Part shown: one piece after another, positions 1 to 16,284 of the stretch
How positions within the stretch are numbered: position 1 is the first letter of the stretch
Layout: every line of letters starts with the position of its first letter
From: Bugula neritina
Taxonomy: Eukaryota > Bryozoa > Gymnolaemata > Cheilostomatida > Bugulidae
Direction: 5' to 3'
Assembly: GCA_964035545.1 (NCBI GenBank)
Contig: CAXIUT010000097.1
Coordinates: 434,001-498,000 of the forward strand
DNA length: 64,000 nucleotides
The notes under the pieces: generated by a model
What the model saw: only the letters and a program-made list of their open reading frames with translations
Told to the model about the DNA's origin: nothing
Database searches by the model: none
Program-made: the position numbers and the translations under genes

Positions 1-120
1 ACATACTGCAACATGCTAAAATATACTGCAACATACTGAAATACACTGCAAAATACTGAAATACACTGTAACATACTGAAGTATACTGCAACATACTGAA
101 TCACACTGCTACATACTGAA
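1..120. repeat. Left-edge satellite outside HOR-A
   Basis: Ordinary A/B decamers that do not match the sequence 2,612 bp to the right, so they precede the first HOR-A copy. They resemble stretches inside HOR-B (for example 9301-9420, which shares the run with GAATCACACTGCTACATACT). The array clearly continues beyond the left edge of the window. Confidence 0.7.
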
Positions 121-2732
121 ATATACTGCAACACACTGCGACATACTGCAACATACTAAATTACACTGTAACATATTGAAATACACTGCAACACATTGAA
201 ATATACTGCAATGTACCGAAATATATGGTCAACTACTGAAATATACTGTCACACATTGCAATATACTCTAACATACTGAAATATGCTGTAGCACACTGAA
301 ATACACTGCAACTCACTGAAATATACTGCAACATACTGAAATACACTGTAACATATTGAAATATACTGCAACATACTGAAATACAGTGCTACATACTGAA
401 ATATACTGCAACATACTGCAACATAGTGAAATACACTGCAAAATACTGAAATACACTATAACATACTGAAATATACTGCAACATACTGAAATACACTGCT
501 ACATACTGAAATATACTGCAACACACAGCAACATACTGCAACATACTAAAATACACTGTAACATATTGGAATACCCTGCAACACATTGAAATATACTGCA
601 ACATACCTAAATATACGGTGATATACCAAAATAAACTGTAACACATTTAAAAATACTGCAACATACTGAAATACACTGCAACACTCTGAAATACACTGCA
701 AAATACTGTAACACACTGAAATATACTGCAACACACTGCAACATACTGCAACATACTAGAATACACTGTAACATATTGAAATATACTGCAATATACTGAA
801 ATACACTGCTATATACCGAAATATACTGCAACACACTACAACATACTGCAACATGCTGAAATATACTGCAACATACTGAAATACCCTGCAAAATATACTG
901 AAATACACTGTAACATACTGAAGTATACTGCAACATACTGAAATACACTGCTACATACTGAAATTTACTGCGACACACTGCAACATACTGCAACATACTA
1001 AAATGCACTGTAACATAGTGAAATAGACTGCAACACATTGAAATATACTGCAAAATACTGAAATACACTGCTATATACTGAAATTTACTGCAACACACTG
1101 CAACATACTGCAACATACTAAAATATACTGCAACATACTGAAATACACTGCAAAATATTCAAATACACTGTAACAGATTGAAATATACTGCAACATACGG
1201 AAATACAGTGCTACATACTGAAATATACTGCAACATACTGCAACATAGTGAAATACACTGCAACATACTGCAAGATAGTGAAATACACTGTAACATACTG
1301 GAGTATACTGCAACATGCTGAAATACACTGCTACATACTGAAATATACTGCAACACACAGCAACATACTGCAACATACTAAAATACACTGTGACATGTTG
1401 GAATACACTGCAACACATTGAAATATACTGCAAAAGACTGAAATACACTGCTACATACTGAAATATACTGCGACACACTGCAACATACTGCAACATACTA
1501 AAATACACTGTAACATATTGAAATAGACTGCAACACAATGAAATATACTGTAAAATACTAAAATACACTGCTAAATACTGAAATATACTGCAACACACTG
1601 CAAGATACTGCAACATACTAAAATATACTGCAACATACTGAAATACACTGCAGAATACTGAAATACACTGTAACATACTGAAATATACTGCAAAATACTG
1701 AAATACACTGCTACATACTGAAATATACTGCAACACACTGCGACATACTGCAACATACTAAAATACACTGTAACATATTGAAATACACTGCAACACATTG
1801 AAATATACTGCAATGTACCGAAATATATGGTAAACTACTGAAATATACTGTCACACATTGAAAAACACTGCAACATACTGAAATATACTGCGACACATTG
1901 CAATATACTGTAACATACTGAAATATGCTGTAGCACACTGAAATACACTGCAACTCACTGAAATATACTGCAACATACTGAAATACACTGTAACATATTG
2001 AAATATACTGCAACATACTGAAATACACTGCTACATACTAAATTTTACTGCAACATACTGCAACATAGTGAAATACACTGTAACATACTGAAATACACTG
2101 CAACATACTGCAACATATTGAAATACACTGCAACACATTGAAATATACTGCATTATACCTAAATACACGGTGATATACCAAAATATACTGTAACACATTT
2201 AAAAATACTGCAACATACTGAAATACACTGCAAAAAACTGTAACACACTGAAATAAACTGCAACACACTGCAACATACTGCAACATACTAAAATATACTG
2301 TAACATATTGAAATAGACTGCAACACATTGAAACATACTGTAAATTACTGAAATACACTGCTAAATACTGAAATATACTGCAACACACTGCAAGATACTG
2401 CAACATACTAAAATATATTGCAACATACTGAAATACACTGCAGAATACTGAAATACACTGTAACATACTGAAATATACTGCAAAATACTGAAATACACAG
2501 CTACATACTGAAATATACTGCAACACACTGCGACATACTGCAACATACTAAATTACACTGTAACATATTGAAATACACTGCAACACACTGAAATATACTG
2601 CAATGTACCGAAATATATGGTCAACTACTGAAATATACTGTCACACATTGAAAAACACTGCAACATACTGAAATATACTGCGACACATTGCAATATACTG
2701 TAACATACTGAAATATGCTGTAGCACACTGAA
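121..2732. repeat. HOR-A copy 1 (2,612 bp)
   Basis: First of two tandem 2,612-bp units. Matching points include the ATGTACCG landmarks at 211, 1813 and 2603, which recur at 2823, 4425 and 5215, and a two-base insertion at about 891 that recurs at 3503. The unit length is 261 decamers plus that 2-bp insertion. A few substitutions separate the copies, for example near 1176 (CAGATTG against CATATTG in copy 2) and near 2166 (ATACACGG against ATATACGG). The left border is placed where identity with copy 2 fails, at about 113-121. Confidence 0.88.
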
Positions 2733-5344
2733 ATATACTGCAACACACTGCGACATACTGCAACATACTAAATTACACTGTAACATATTGAAATACACTG
2801 CAACACATTGAAATATACTGCAATGTACCGAAATATATGGTCAACTACTGAAATATACTGTCACACATTGCAATATACTCTAACATACTGAAATATGCTG
2901 TAGCACACTGAAATACACTGCAACTCACTGAAATATACTGCAACATACTGAAATACACTGTAACATATTGAAATATACTGCAACATACTGAAATACAGTG
3001 CTACATACTGAAATATACTGCAACATACTGCAACATAGTGAAATACACTGCAAAATACTGAAATACACTATAACATACTGAAATATACTGCAACATACTG
3101 AAATACACTGCTACATACTGAAATATACTGCAACACACAGCAACATACTGCAACATACTAAAATACACTGTAACATATTGGAATACCCTGCAACACATTG
3201 AAATATACTGCAACATACCTAAATATACGGTGATATACCAAAATAAACTGTAACACATTTAAAAATACTGCAACATACTGAAATACACTGCAACACTCTG
3301 AAATACACTGCAAAATACTGTAACACACTGAAATATACTGCAACACACTGCAACATACTGCAACATACTAGAATACACTGTAACATATTGAAATATACTG
3401 CAATATACTGAAATACACTGCTATATACCGAAATATACTGCAACACACTACAACATACTGCAACATGCTGAAATATACTGCAACATACTGAAATACCCTG
3501 CAAAATATACTGAAATACACTGTAACATACTGAAGTATACTGCAACATACTGAAATACACTGCTACATACTGAAATTTACTGCGACACACTGCAACATAC
3601 TGCAACATACTAAAATGCACTGTAACATAGTGAAATAGACTGCAACACATTGAAATATACTGCAAAATACTGAAATACACTGCTATATACTGAAATTTAC
3701 TGCAACACACTGCAACATACTGCAACATACTAAAATATACTGCAACATACTGAAATACACTGCAAAATATTCAAATACACTGTAACATATTGAAATATAC
3801 TGCAACATACGGAAATACAGTGCTACATACTGAAATATACTGCAACATACTGCAACATAGTGAAATACACTGCAACATACTGCAAGATAGTGAAATACAC
3901 TGTAACATACTGGAGTATACTGCAACATGCTGAAATACACTGCTACATACTGAAATATACTGCAACACACAGCAACATACTGCAACATACTAAAATACAC
4001 TGTGACATGTTGGAATACACTGCAACACATTGAAATATACTGCAAAAGACTGAAATACACTGCTACATACTGAAATATACTGCGACACACTGCAACATAC
4101 TGCAACATACTAAAATACACTGTAACATATTGAAATAGACTGCAACACAATGAAATATACTGTAAAATACTAAAATACACTGCTAAATACTGAAATATAC
4201 TGCAACACACTGCAAGATACTGCAACATACTAAAATATACTGCAACATACTGAAATACACTGCAGAATACTGAAATACACTGTAACATACTGAAATATAC
4301 TGCAAAATACTGAAATACACTGCTACATACTGAAATATACTGCAACACACTGCGACATACTGCAACATACTAACATACACTGTAACATATTGAAATACAC
4401 TGCAACACATTGAAATATACTGCAATGTACCGAAATATATGGTAAACTACTGAAATATACTGTCACACATTGAAAAACACTGCAACATACTGAAATATAC
4501 TGCGACACATTGCAATATACTGTAACATACTGAAATATGCTGTAGCACACTGAAATACACTGCAACTCACTGAAATATACTGCAACATACTGAAATACAC
4601 TGTAACATATTGAAATATACTGCAACATACTGAAATACACTGCTACATACTAAATTTTACTGCAACATACTGCAACATAGTGAAATACACTGTAACATAC
4701 TGAAATACACTGCAACATACTGCAACATATTGAAATACACTGCAACACATTGAAATATACTGCATTATACCTAAATATACGGTGATATACCAAAATATAC
4801 TGTAACACATTTAAAAATACTGCAACATACTGAAATACACTGCAAAAAACTGTAACACACTGAAATAAACTGCAACACACTGCAACATACTGCAACATAC
4901 TAAAATATACTGTAACATATTGAAATAGACTGCAACACATTGAAACATACTGTAAATTACTGAAATACACTGCTAAATACTGAAATATACTGCAACACAC
5001 TGCAAGATACTGCAACATACTAAAATATATTGCAACATACTGAAATACACTGCAGAATACTGAAATACACTGTAACATACTGAAATATACTGCAAAATAC
5101 TGAAATACACAGCTACATACTGAAATATACTGCAACACACTGCGACATACTGCAACATACTAAATTACACTGTAACATATTGAAATACACTGCAACACAT
5201 TGAAATATACTGCAATGTACCGAAATATATGGTCAACTACTGAAATATACTGTCACACATTGAAAAACACTGCAACATACTGAAATATACTGCGACACAT
5301 TGCAATATACTGTAACATACTGAAATATGCTGTAGCACACTGAA
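2733..5344. repeat. HOR-A copy 2 (2,612 bp)
   Basis: Second tandem unit, almost identical to 121-2732 by eye. The junction with copy 1 is itself a 220-bp duplication: the stretch carrying the landmark at 2603 is repeated with the landmark at 2823. This is the footprint expected of unequal exchange. Identity with copy 1 ends at about 5346, where GAAATACACTGCAACTC replaces GAAATATACTGCAACAC. Confidence 0.88.
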
Positions 5345-5839
5345 ATACACTGCAACTCACTGAAATATACTGAAACATACTGAAATACACTGTAACATAT
5401 TGAAATATACTGCAACATACTGAAATACAGTGCTACATACTGAAATATACTGCAACATACTGCAACATAGTGAAATACACTGCAACATACTGCAAGATAG
5501 TGAAATACACTGTAACATACTGAATTACACCGCAAAATACTGCAACATATTGAAATGCACTGTAACATATTGAAATACACTGCAACACATTGAAATATAC
5601 TGCAACATACCTAAATATACGGTATTATACCAAAATATACTGTAACACATTGAAAAATACTGCAACGTACTGAAATACACTGCAACACACCGAAAAACAC
5701 TGAAAATACTGTAACACACTGAAATATACTGCAAAATACTGAAATATACTGCAAAATACTGAAATACACTGCTACATACTGAAATATACTGCAACACACC
5801 GCAACATACTGCAACATACTAAAGTATACTGCAACATAC
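5345..5839. repeat. Linker block with -1 register shift
   Basis: Satellite between HOR-A copy 2 and its partial third copy. It contains the -1 shift CACTGAAAATACTG at about 5695 and the inverted repeat GGTATTATACC at 5621-5631. Much of the block recurs about 2,011 bp downstream (about 7360-7850), and again at about 17447-17900, 23800-24250 and 30130-30580. No gene is seen. Confidence 0.7.
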
Positions 5840-7440
5840 TGAAATACACTGCAAAATACTGAAATACACTATAACATACTGAAATATACTGCAACATACT
5901 GAAATACACTGCTACATACTGAAATATACTGCAACACACAGCAACATACTGCAACATACTAAAATACACTGTAACATATTGGAATACCCTGCAACACATT
6001 GAAATATACTGCAACATACCTAAATATACGGTGATATACCAAAATAAACTGTAACACATTTAAAAATACTGCAACATACTGAAATACACTGCAACACTCT
6101 GAAATACACTGCAAAATACTGTAACACACTGAAATATACTGCAACACACTGCAACATACTGCAACATACTAGAATACACTGTAACATATTGAAATATACT
6201 GCAATATACTGAAATACACTGCTATATACCGAAATATACTGCAACACACTACAACATACTGCAACATGCTAAAATATACTGCAACATACTGAAATACCCT
6301 GCAAAATATACTGAAATACACTGTAACATACTGAAGTATACTGCAACATACTGAAATACACTGCTACATACTGAAATTTACTGCGACACACTGGAACATA
6401 CTGCAACATACTAAAATGCACTGTAACATAGTGAAATAGACTGCAACACATTGAAATATACTGCAAAATACTGAAATACACTGCTATATACTGAAATTTA
6501 CTGCAACACACTGCAACATACTGCAACATACTAAAATATACTGCAACATACTGAAATACACTGCAAAATATTCAAATACACTGTAACATATTGAAATATA
6601 CTGCAACATACGGAAATACAGTGCTACATACTGAAATATACTGCAACATACTGCAACATAGTGAAATACACTGCAACATACTGCAAGATAGTGAAATACA
6701 CTGTAACATACTGGAGTATACTGCAACATGCTGAAATACACTGCTACATACTGAAATATACTGCAACACACAGCAACATACTGCAACATACTAAAATACA
6801 CTGTGACATGTTGGAATACACTGCAACACATTGAAATATACTGCAAAAGACTGAAATACACTGCTACATACTGAAATATACTGCGACACACTGCAACATA
6901 CTGCAACATACTAAAATACACTGTAACATATTGAAATAGACTGCAACACAATGAAATATACTGTAAAATACTGAAATACACTGCTAAATACTGAAATATG
7001 CTGCAACACACTGCAAGATACTGCAACATACTAAAATATACTGCAACATACTGAAATACACTGCAGAATACTGAAATACACTGTAACATACTGAAATATA
7101 CTGCAAAATACTGAAATACACAGCTACATACTGAAATATACTGCAACACACTGCGACATACTACAACATACTAAAATACACTGTAACATATTGAAATACA
7201 CTGCAACACATTGAAATATACTGCAATGTACCGAAATATATGGTAAACTACTGAAATATACTGTCACACATTGAAAAACACTGCAACATACTGCAATATA
7301 CTGCGACACATTGCAATATACTGTAACATACTGAAATATGCTGTAGCACACTGAAATACACTGCAACTCACTGAAATATACTGCAACATACTGAAATACA
7401 CTGTAACATATTGAAATATACTGCAACATACTGAAATACA
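5840..7440. repeat. HOR-A partial copy 3
   Basis: Matches 3039-4639 of HOR-A copy 2 at a constant offset of 2,801 bp, including the two-base insertion (3503 to 6304) and the landmark (4425 to 7226). Only about 1.6 kb of the 2.6-kb unit is present. A handful of substitutions are visible, for example CTGGAACATA near 6394 and a CTACAACATA near 7161 where the other copies have CTGCAACATA. Confidence 0.82.
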
Positions 7441-8640
7441 GTGCTACATACTGAAATATACTGCAACATACTGCAACATAGTGAAATAAACTGCAACATA
7501 CTGCAAGATAGTGAAATACACTGTAACATACTGAAATACACCGCAAAATACTACAACATATTGAAATGCACTGTAACATATTGAAATACACTGCAACACA
7601 TTGAAATGTACTGCAACATACCTAGTTATACGGTAATATACCAAAATATACTGTAACACATTGAAAAATACTGCAACATACTGAAATACACTGCAACACA
7701 CCGAAAAACACTGAAAATACTGTAACACACTGAAATATACTGCAAAATACTGAAATATACTGCAAAATACTGAAATACACTGCTACATACTGAAATATAC
7801 TGCAACACACCGCAACATACTGCAACATACTAAAGTATACTGCAACATACTGAAATACACTGCAAAATACTGAAATACACTATAACATACTGAAATATAC
7901 TGCAACATACCGAAATATACTGCTACATACTGAAATATACTGCAACACACTGCAACATACTGCAACATACTAGAATACACTGTAACATAATGAAATACAC
8001 TGCAACACATTAAAATATACTGCAAAATACTGAAATACACTGCTATATACTGAAATACACTGCAACACACTACAACATACTGCAACATGCTAAAAGCTGC
8101 AACATACTGAAATACACTGCTACATACTGAAATATACTGCAACACATTGCAACATACTGCAACATACTAAAGTATACTGCAACATACTGAAATACACTGC
8201 AGAATACTGAAATACACTGTAAGATACTGAAATATACTGCAAAATACTGAAATACATTGCTACATACTGAAATATACTGCAACACACTGCGACATACTGC
8301 AACATACTAAAATACACTGTAACATATTGAAATACATTGCAACACATTGAAATATATTGCAATGTACCGAAATATATGGTAAACTACTGAAATATACTGT
8401 CACACATTGAAAAATACTGCAACATACTGAAATATACTGCGACACATTGCAATATACTGTAACATACTGAAATATCCTGTAGCACACTGAAATACACTGC
8501 AACATACTGAAATACACTGTAACATATTGAAATATACTGCAACATACTGAAATACAGTGCTACATACTGAAATATACTGCAACATACTGCAACATAGTGA
8601 AATTCACTGTAACATACTGAAAAACACTGCAACATACCAC
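7441..8640. repeat. Transition block between HOR-A and HOR-B
   Basis: The first part repeats the linker at 5433-5840 (offset about 2,011), including a -1 shift at about 7708. From about 7780 it matches HOR-B material at 10070-10650 (offset 2,293) and 13750-14300 (offset 5,683). It holds the first -3 shift (TAAAAGCTGCAAC, about 8093) and a landmark at 8362. Otherwise only ordinary decamers are seen. Confidence 0.7.
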
Positions 8641-11600
8641 AACATATTGAAATACACTGCAACACATTGAAATATACTGCAACATACCTAAATATACGGT
8701 GATATACCAAAATAAACTGTAACACATTTAAAAATACTGCAACATACTGAAATACACTGCAACACTCTGAAATACACTGCAAAATACTGTAACACACTGA
8801 AATATACTGCAACACACTGCAACATACTGCAACATACTAGAATACACTGTAACATATTGAAATATACTGCAACATACTGAAATACACTGCTATATACTGA
8901 AATATACTGCAACACACTACAACATACTGCAACATGCTAAAATATACTGCAACATACTGAAATACCCTGCAAAATACTGAAATACACTGTAACATACTGA
9001 AGTATACTGCAACATACTGAAATACACTGCTACATACTGAAACATACTGCAACGCACAGCAACATACTGCAACATACTAAAATACACTGTAACATATTGG
9101 AATACACTGCAACACATTGAAATATACTGCAAAATACTGAAATACACTGCTACATACTGAAATTTACTGCGACACACTGCAACATACTGCAACATACTAA
9201 AATGCGCTGTAACATAGTGAAATAGACTGCAACACATTGAAATATACTGCAAAATACTGAAATACACTGCTATATACTGAAATACACTGCAACACACTAC
9301 AACATACTGCAACATGCTAAAATATACTGCAACATACTGAAATACACTGCAAAATACTGAGATACACTGTAACATACTGAAGTATACTGCAACATACTGA
9401 ATCACACTGCTACATACTGAAATATACTGCAAAATACTGAAATACACTGCTATAAACTGAAATACACTGCAACACACTACAACATACTGCAACATGCTAA
9501 AAGCTGCAACATACTGAAATACACTGCTACATACTGAAATATACTGCAACACACAGCAACTTACTGCAACATACTAAAATATACTGCAACATACTGAAAT
9601 ACACTGCAAAATATTCAAATACACTGTAACATACTGAAATATACTGCGACACATTGCAATATACTGTAACATACAGAAATATCCTGTAGCACACTGAAAT
9701 ACACTGCAACTCACTGAAATATACTGCAACATACTGAAATACACTGTAACATATTGAAATATACTGCAACATACTGAAATACAGTGCTACATACTGAAAT
9801 ATACTGCAACATATTGCAACATAGTGAAATAAACTGCAACATACTGCAAGATATTGAAATGCACTGTAACATATTGAAATACACTGCAACACATTGAAAT
9901 ATACTGCAACATACCTAAATATACGGTAATACACCAAAATATACTGTAACACATTGAAAAATACTGCAACATACTGAAATACACTGCAACACACCGAAAA
10001 ACACTGAAAATACTGTAACACACTGAAATATACTGCAAAATACTGAAATATACTGCAAAATACCAAAATACACTGCTACATACTGAAATATACTGCAACA
10101 CACCGCAACATACTGCAACATACTAAAGTATACTGCAACATACTGAAATACACTGCAAAATACTGAAATACACTATAACATACTGAAATATACTGCAACA
10201 TACTGAAATATACTGCTACATACTGAAATATACTGCAAAACACTGCAACATACTGCAACATACTAGAATACACTGTAACATAATGAAATACACTGCAACA
10301 CATTGAAATATACTGCAAAATACTGAAATACACTGCTATATACTGAAATACACTGCAACACACTACAACATACTGCAACATGCTAAAAGCTGCAACATAC
10401 TGAAATACACTGCTACATACTGAAATATACTGCAACACATTGCAACATACTGCAACATACTAAAGTATACTGCAACATACTGAAATACACTGCAGAATAC
10501 TGAAATACACTGTAAGATACTGAAATATACTGCAAAATACTGAAATACATTGCTACATACTGAAATATACTGCAACACAATGCGACATACTGCAACATAC
10601 TAAAATACACTGTAACATATTGAAATACACTGCAACACATTGAAATATACTGCAACATACTGAAATATACTGCGACACATTGCAATATACTGTAACATAC
10701 TGAAATATCCTGTAGCACACTGAAATACACTGCAACATACTGAAATACACTGTAACATATTGAAATATACTGCAACATACTGAAATACAGTGCTACATAC
10801 TGAAATATACTGCAACATACTGCAACATAGTGAAATTCACTGTAACATACTGAAAAACACTGCAACATACTACAACATATTGAAATACACTGCAACACAT
10901 TGAAATATACTGCAACATACCTAAATATACGGTGATATACCAAAATAAACTGTAACACATTTAAAAATACTGCAACATACTGAAATACACTGCAACACTC
11001 TGAAATACACACCAAAATACTGTAACACACTGAAATATACTGCAACACACTGCAACATACTGCAACATACTAGAATACACTGTAACATATTGAAATATAC
11101 TGCAACATACTGAAATACACTGCTATATACTGAAATATACTGCAACACACTACAACATACTGCAACATGCTAAAATATACTGCAACATACTGAAATACCC
11201 TGCAAAATACTGGAATACACTGTAACATACTGAAGTATACTGCAACATACTGAAATACACTGCTACATACTGAAATATACTGCAACACACAGCAACATAC
11301 TGCAACATACTAAAATACACTGTAACATATTGGAATACACTGCAACACATTGAAATATACTGCAAAATACTAAAATACACTGCTACATACTGAAATTTAC
11401 TGCGACACACTGCAACATACTGCAACATACCAAAATGCGCTGTAACATAGTGAAATAGACTGCAACACATTGAAATATACTGCAAAATACTGAAATACAC
11501 TGCTATATACTGAAATACACTGCAACACACTACAACATACTGCAACATGCTAAAATATACTGCAACATACTGAAATACACTGCAAAATACTGAAATACAC

Positions 11601-12030
11601 TGTAACATACTGAAGTATACTGCAACATACTGAAATACACTGCTACATACTGAAACATACTGCAAAATACTGAAATACACTGCTATATACTGAAATACAC
11701 TGCAACACACTACAACATACTGCAATATGCTAAAAGCTGCAACATACTGAAATACACTGCTACATACTGAAATATACTGCAACACACAGCAACTTACTGC
11801 AACATACTAAAATATACTGCAACATACTGAAATACACTGCAAAATATTCAAATACACTGTAACATATTGAAATATACTGCAACATACTGAAATACAGTGC
11901 TACATACTAAAATATACTGCAACATACTGCAACATAGTGAAATACAGTGCAACATTTTGCAAGATAGTGAAATACACTGTAACATACTGAAATACACCGC
12001 AAAATACTACAACATATTGAAATGCACTGT
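8641..12030. repeat. HOR-B copy 1 (3,390 bp)
   Basis: Matches 12031 onward at a constant offset of 3,390 bp over most of its length. The length equals 3,400 minus 10, which is exactly the sum of its three -3 shifts (about 9497, 10384, 11730) and one -1 shift (about 10002). At about 10651 this copy lacks a 60-bp segment that carries the ATGTACCG landmark in copy 2 (14045), so the offset becomes 3,450 from there on. The left border is clear: identity begins at AACATATTGA, position 8641. Confidence 0.85.
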
Positions 12031-15000
12031 AACATATTGAAATACACTGCAACACATTGAAATATACTGCAACATACCTAAATATACGGTGATATACCAA
12101 AATAAACTGTAACACATTTAAAAATACTGCAACATACTGAAATACACTGCAACACTCTGAAATACACTGCAAAATACTGTAACACACTGAAATATACTGC
12201 AACACACTGCAACATACTGCAACATACTAGAATACACTGTAACATATTGAAATATACTGCAACATACTGAAATACACTGCTATATACTGAAATATACTGC
12301 AACACACTACAACATACTGCAACATGCTAAAATATACTGCAACATACTGAAATACCCTGCAAAATACTGAAATACACTGTAACATACTGAAGTATACTGC
12401 AACATACTGAAATACACTGCTACATACTGAAACATACTGCAACACACAGCAACATACTGCAACATACTAAAATACACTGTAACATATTGGAATACACTGC
12501 AACACATTGAAATATACTGCAAAAAACTGAAATACACTGCTGCATACTGAAATTTACTGCGACACACTGCAACATACTGCAACATACTAAAATGCGCTGT
12601 AACATAGTGAAATAGACTGCAACACATTGAAATATACTGCAAAATACTGAAGTACACTGCTATATACTGAAATACACTGCAACACACTACAACATACTGC
12701 AACATGCTAAAATATACTGCAACATACTGAAATACACTGCAAAATACTGAAATACACTGTAACATACTGAAGTATACTGCAACATACTGAATCACACTGC
12801 TACATACTGAAATATACTGCAAAATACTGAAATACACTGCTATATACTGAAATACACTGCAACACACTACAACATACTGCAACATGCTAAAAGCTGCAAC
12901 ATACTGAAATACACTGCTACATACTGAAATATACTGCAACACACAGCAACTTACTGCAACATACTAAAATATACTGCAACATACTGAAATACACTGCAAA
13001 ATATTCAAATACACTGTAACATACTGAAATATACTGCGACACATTGCAATATACTGTAACATACTGAAATATCCTGTAGCACACTGAAATACACTGCAAC
13101 TCACTGAAATATACTGCAACATACTGAAATACACTGTAACATATTGAAATATACTGCAACATACTGAAATACAGTGCTACATACTGAAATATACTGCAAC
13201 ATACTGCAACATAGTTAAATAAACTGCAACATACTGCAAGATATTGAAATGCACTGTAACATATTGAAATACACTGCAACACATTGAAATATACTGCAAC
13301 ATACCTAAATATACGGTAATATACCAAAATATACTGTAACACATTGAAAAATACTGCAGCATACTGAAATACACTGCAACACACCGAAAAACACTGAAAA
13401 TACTGTAAAACACTGAAATATACTGCAAAATACTGAAATATACTGCAAAATACCGAAATACACTGCTACATACTGAAATATACTGCAACACACCGCAACA
13501 TACTGCAACATACTAAAGTATACTGCAACATACTGAAATACACTGCAAAATACTGAAATACACTATAACATACTGAAATATACTGCAACATACTGAAATA
13601 TACTGCTACATACTGAAATATACTGCAAAACACTGCAACATACTGCAACATACTAGAATACACTGTAACATAATGAAATACACTGCAACACATTGAAATA
13701 TACTGCAAAATACTGAAATACACTGCTATATACTGAAATACACTGCAACACACTACAACATACTGCAACATGCTAAAAGCTGCAACATACTGAAATACAC
13801 TGCTACATACTGAAATATACTGCAACACATTGCAACATACTGCAACATACTAAAGTATACTGCAACATACTGAAATACACTGCAGAATACTGAAATACAC
13901 TGTAAGATACTGAAATATACTGCAAAATACTGAAATACATTGCTACATACTGAAATATACTGCAACACACTGCGACATACTGCAACATACTAAAATACAC
14001 TGTAACATATTGAAATACACTGCAACACATTGAAATATACTGCAATGTACCGAAATATATGGTAAACTACTGAAATATACTGTCACACATTGAAAAATAC
14101 TGCAACATACTGAAATATACTGCGACACATTGCAATATACTGTAACATACTGAAATATCCTGTAGCACACTGAAATACACTGCAACATACTGAAATACAC
14201 TGTAACATATTGAAATATACTGCAACATACTGAAATACAGTGCTACATACTGAAATATACTGCAACATACTGCAACATAGTGAAATTCACTGTAACATAC
14301 TGAAAAACACTGCAACATACTACAACATATTGAAATACACTGCAACACATTGAAATATACTGCAACATACCTAAATATACGGTGATATACCAAAATAAAC
14401 TGTAACACATTTAAAAATACTGCAACATACTGAAATACACTGCAACACTCTGAAATACACACCAAAATACTGTAACACACTGAAATATACTGCAACACAC
14501 TGCAACATACTGCAACATACTAGAATACACTGTAACATATTGAAATATACTGCAACATACTGAAATACACTGCTATATACTGAAATATACCGCAACACAC
14601 TACAACATACTGCAACATGCTAAAATATACTGCAACATACTGAAATACCCTGCAAAATACTGGAATACACTGTAACATACTGAAGTATACTGCAACATAC
14701 TGAAATACACTGCTACATACTGAAATATACTGCAACACACATAACATACTGCAACATACTAAAATACACTGTAACATATTGGAATACACTGCAACACATT
14801 GAAATATACTGCAAAATACTGAAATACACTGCTACATACTGAAATTTACTGCGACACACTGCAACATACTGCAACATACTAAAATGCGCTGTAACATAGT
14901 GAAATAGACTGCAACACATTGAAATATACTGCAAAATACTGAAATACACTGCTATATACTGAAATACACTGCAACACACTACAACATACTGCAACATGCT

Positions 15001-15479
15001 AAAATATACTGCAACATACTGAAATACACTGCAAAATACTGAAATACACTGTAACATACTGAAGTATACTGCAACATACTGAAATACACTGCTACATACT
15101 GAAATATACTGCAAAATACTGAAATACACTGCTATATACTGAAATACACTGCAACACACTACAACATACTGCAACATGCTAAAAGCTGCAACATACTGAA
15201 ATACACTGCTACATACTGAAATATACTGCAACACACAGCAACTTACTGCAACATACTAAAATATACTGCAACATACTGAAATACACTGCAAAATATTCAA
15301 ATACACTGTAACATATTGAAATATACTGCAACATACTGAAATACAGTGCTACATACTGAAATATACTGCAACATACTGCAACATAGTGAAATACACTGCA
15401 ACATACTGCAAGATAGTGAAATACACTGTAACATACTGAAATACACCGCAAAAAACTACAACATATTGAAATGCACTGT
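12031..15479. repeat. HOR-B copy 2 (about 3,449 bp)
   Basis: Second tandem HOR-B unit. It is longer than copy 1 by the 60-bp landmark segment at about 14041 and shorter by one base at about 14732, where CACACATAACATACT stands for CACACAGCAACATACT. It carries -3 shifts at about 12888, 13775 and 15180 and a -1 shift at about 13389. Identity with copy 1 runs to about 15479, after which related but different material begins. Confidence 0.83.
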
Positions 15480-16284
15480 AACCTATTGAAATACACTGCA
15501 ACACATTGAAATATACTGCAACATACCTAAATATACGGTAATATACCAAAATATACTGTAACACATTGAAAAATACTGCAACATACTGAAATACACTGCA
15601 ACACACCGAAAAACACTGAAATTACTGTAACACACTGAAATATACTGCAAAATACTGAAATATACTGCAAAATACTGAAATACACTGCTACATACTGAAA
15701 TATTTTGCAACACACTGCAACATACTGCAACATACTAAAGTATACTGCAACATACTGAAATACACTGCAAAATACTGAAATACACTATAACATACTGAAA
15801 TATACTTCAACATACTGAAATATACTGCTACATACTGAAATATACTGCAACACACTGCAACATACTGCAACATACTAGAATACACTGTAACATAATGAAA
15901 TACACTGCAACACACTGAAATATACTGCAAAATACTGAAATACACTGCTATATACTGAAATACACTGCAACACACTACAACATACTGCAACATGCTAGTA
16001 GCTGCATTATACTGAAATACACTGCTACATACTGAAATATACTGCAAAACACAGCAACATACTGCAACATACTAAAATATACTGCAACATACTAGAATAC
16101 ACTGTAAAATAATGAATTACACTGCAACACATTGAAATATACTGCAAAATACTGAAATACACTGCTATATACTGAAATATACTGCAACACACTACAACAT
16201 ACTGCAACATGCTAAAATCTACTGCAACGAACTGAAATACCCTGCAAAATACTGAAATACACTGTAAGATACTGAAATACACTG
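15480..16284. repeat. Block shared with 21773-22577
   Basis: Matches the sequence 6,293 bp to the right. It carries variant forms of both common shifts: CACTGAAATTACTG (about 15613) and TAGTAGCTGCATTATACT (about 15994). The same pair of variants occurs together only at about 21908/22290 and 25373/25750, so the three segments share a common ancestor. No gene is seen. Confidence 0.78.
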
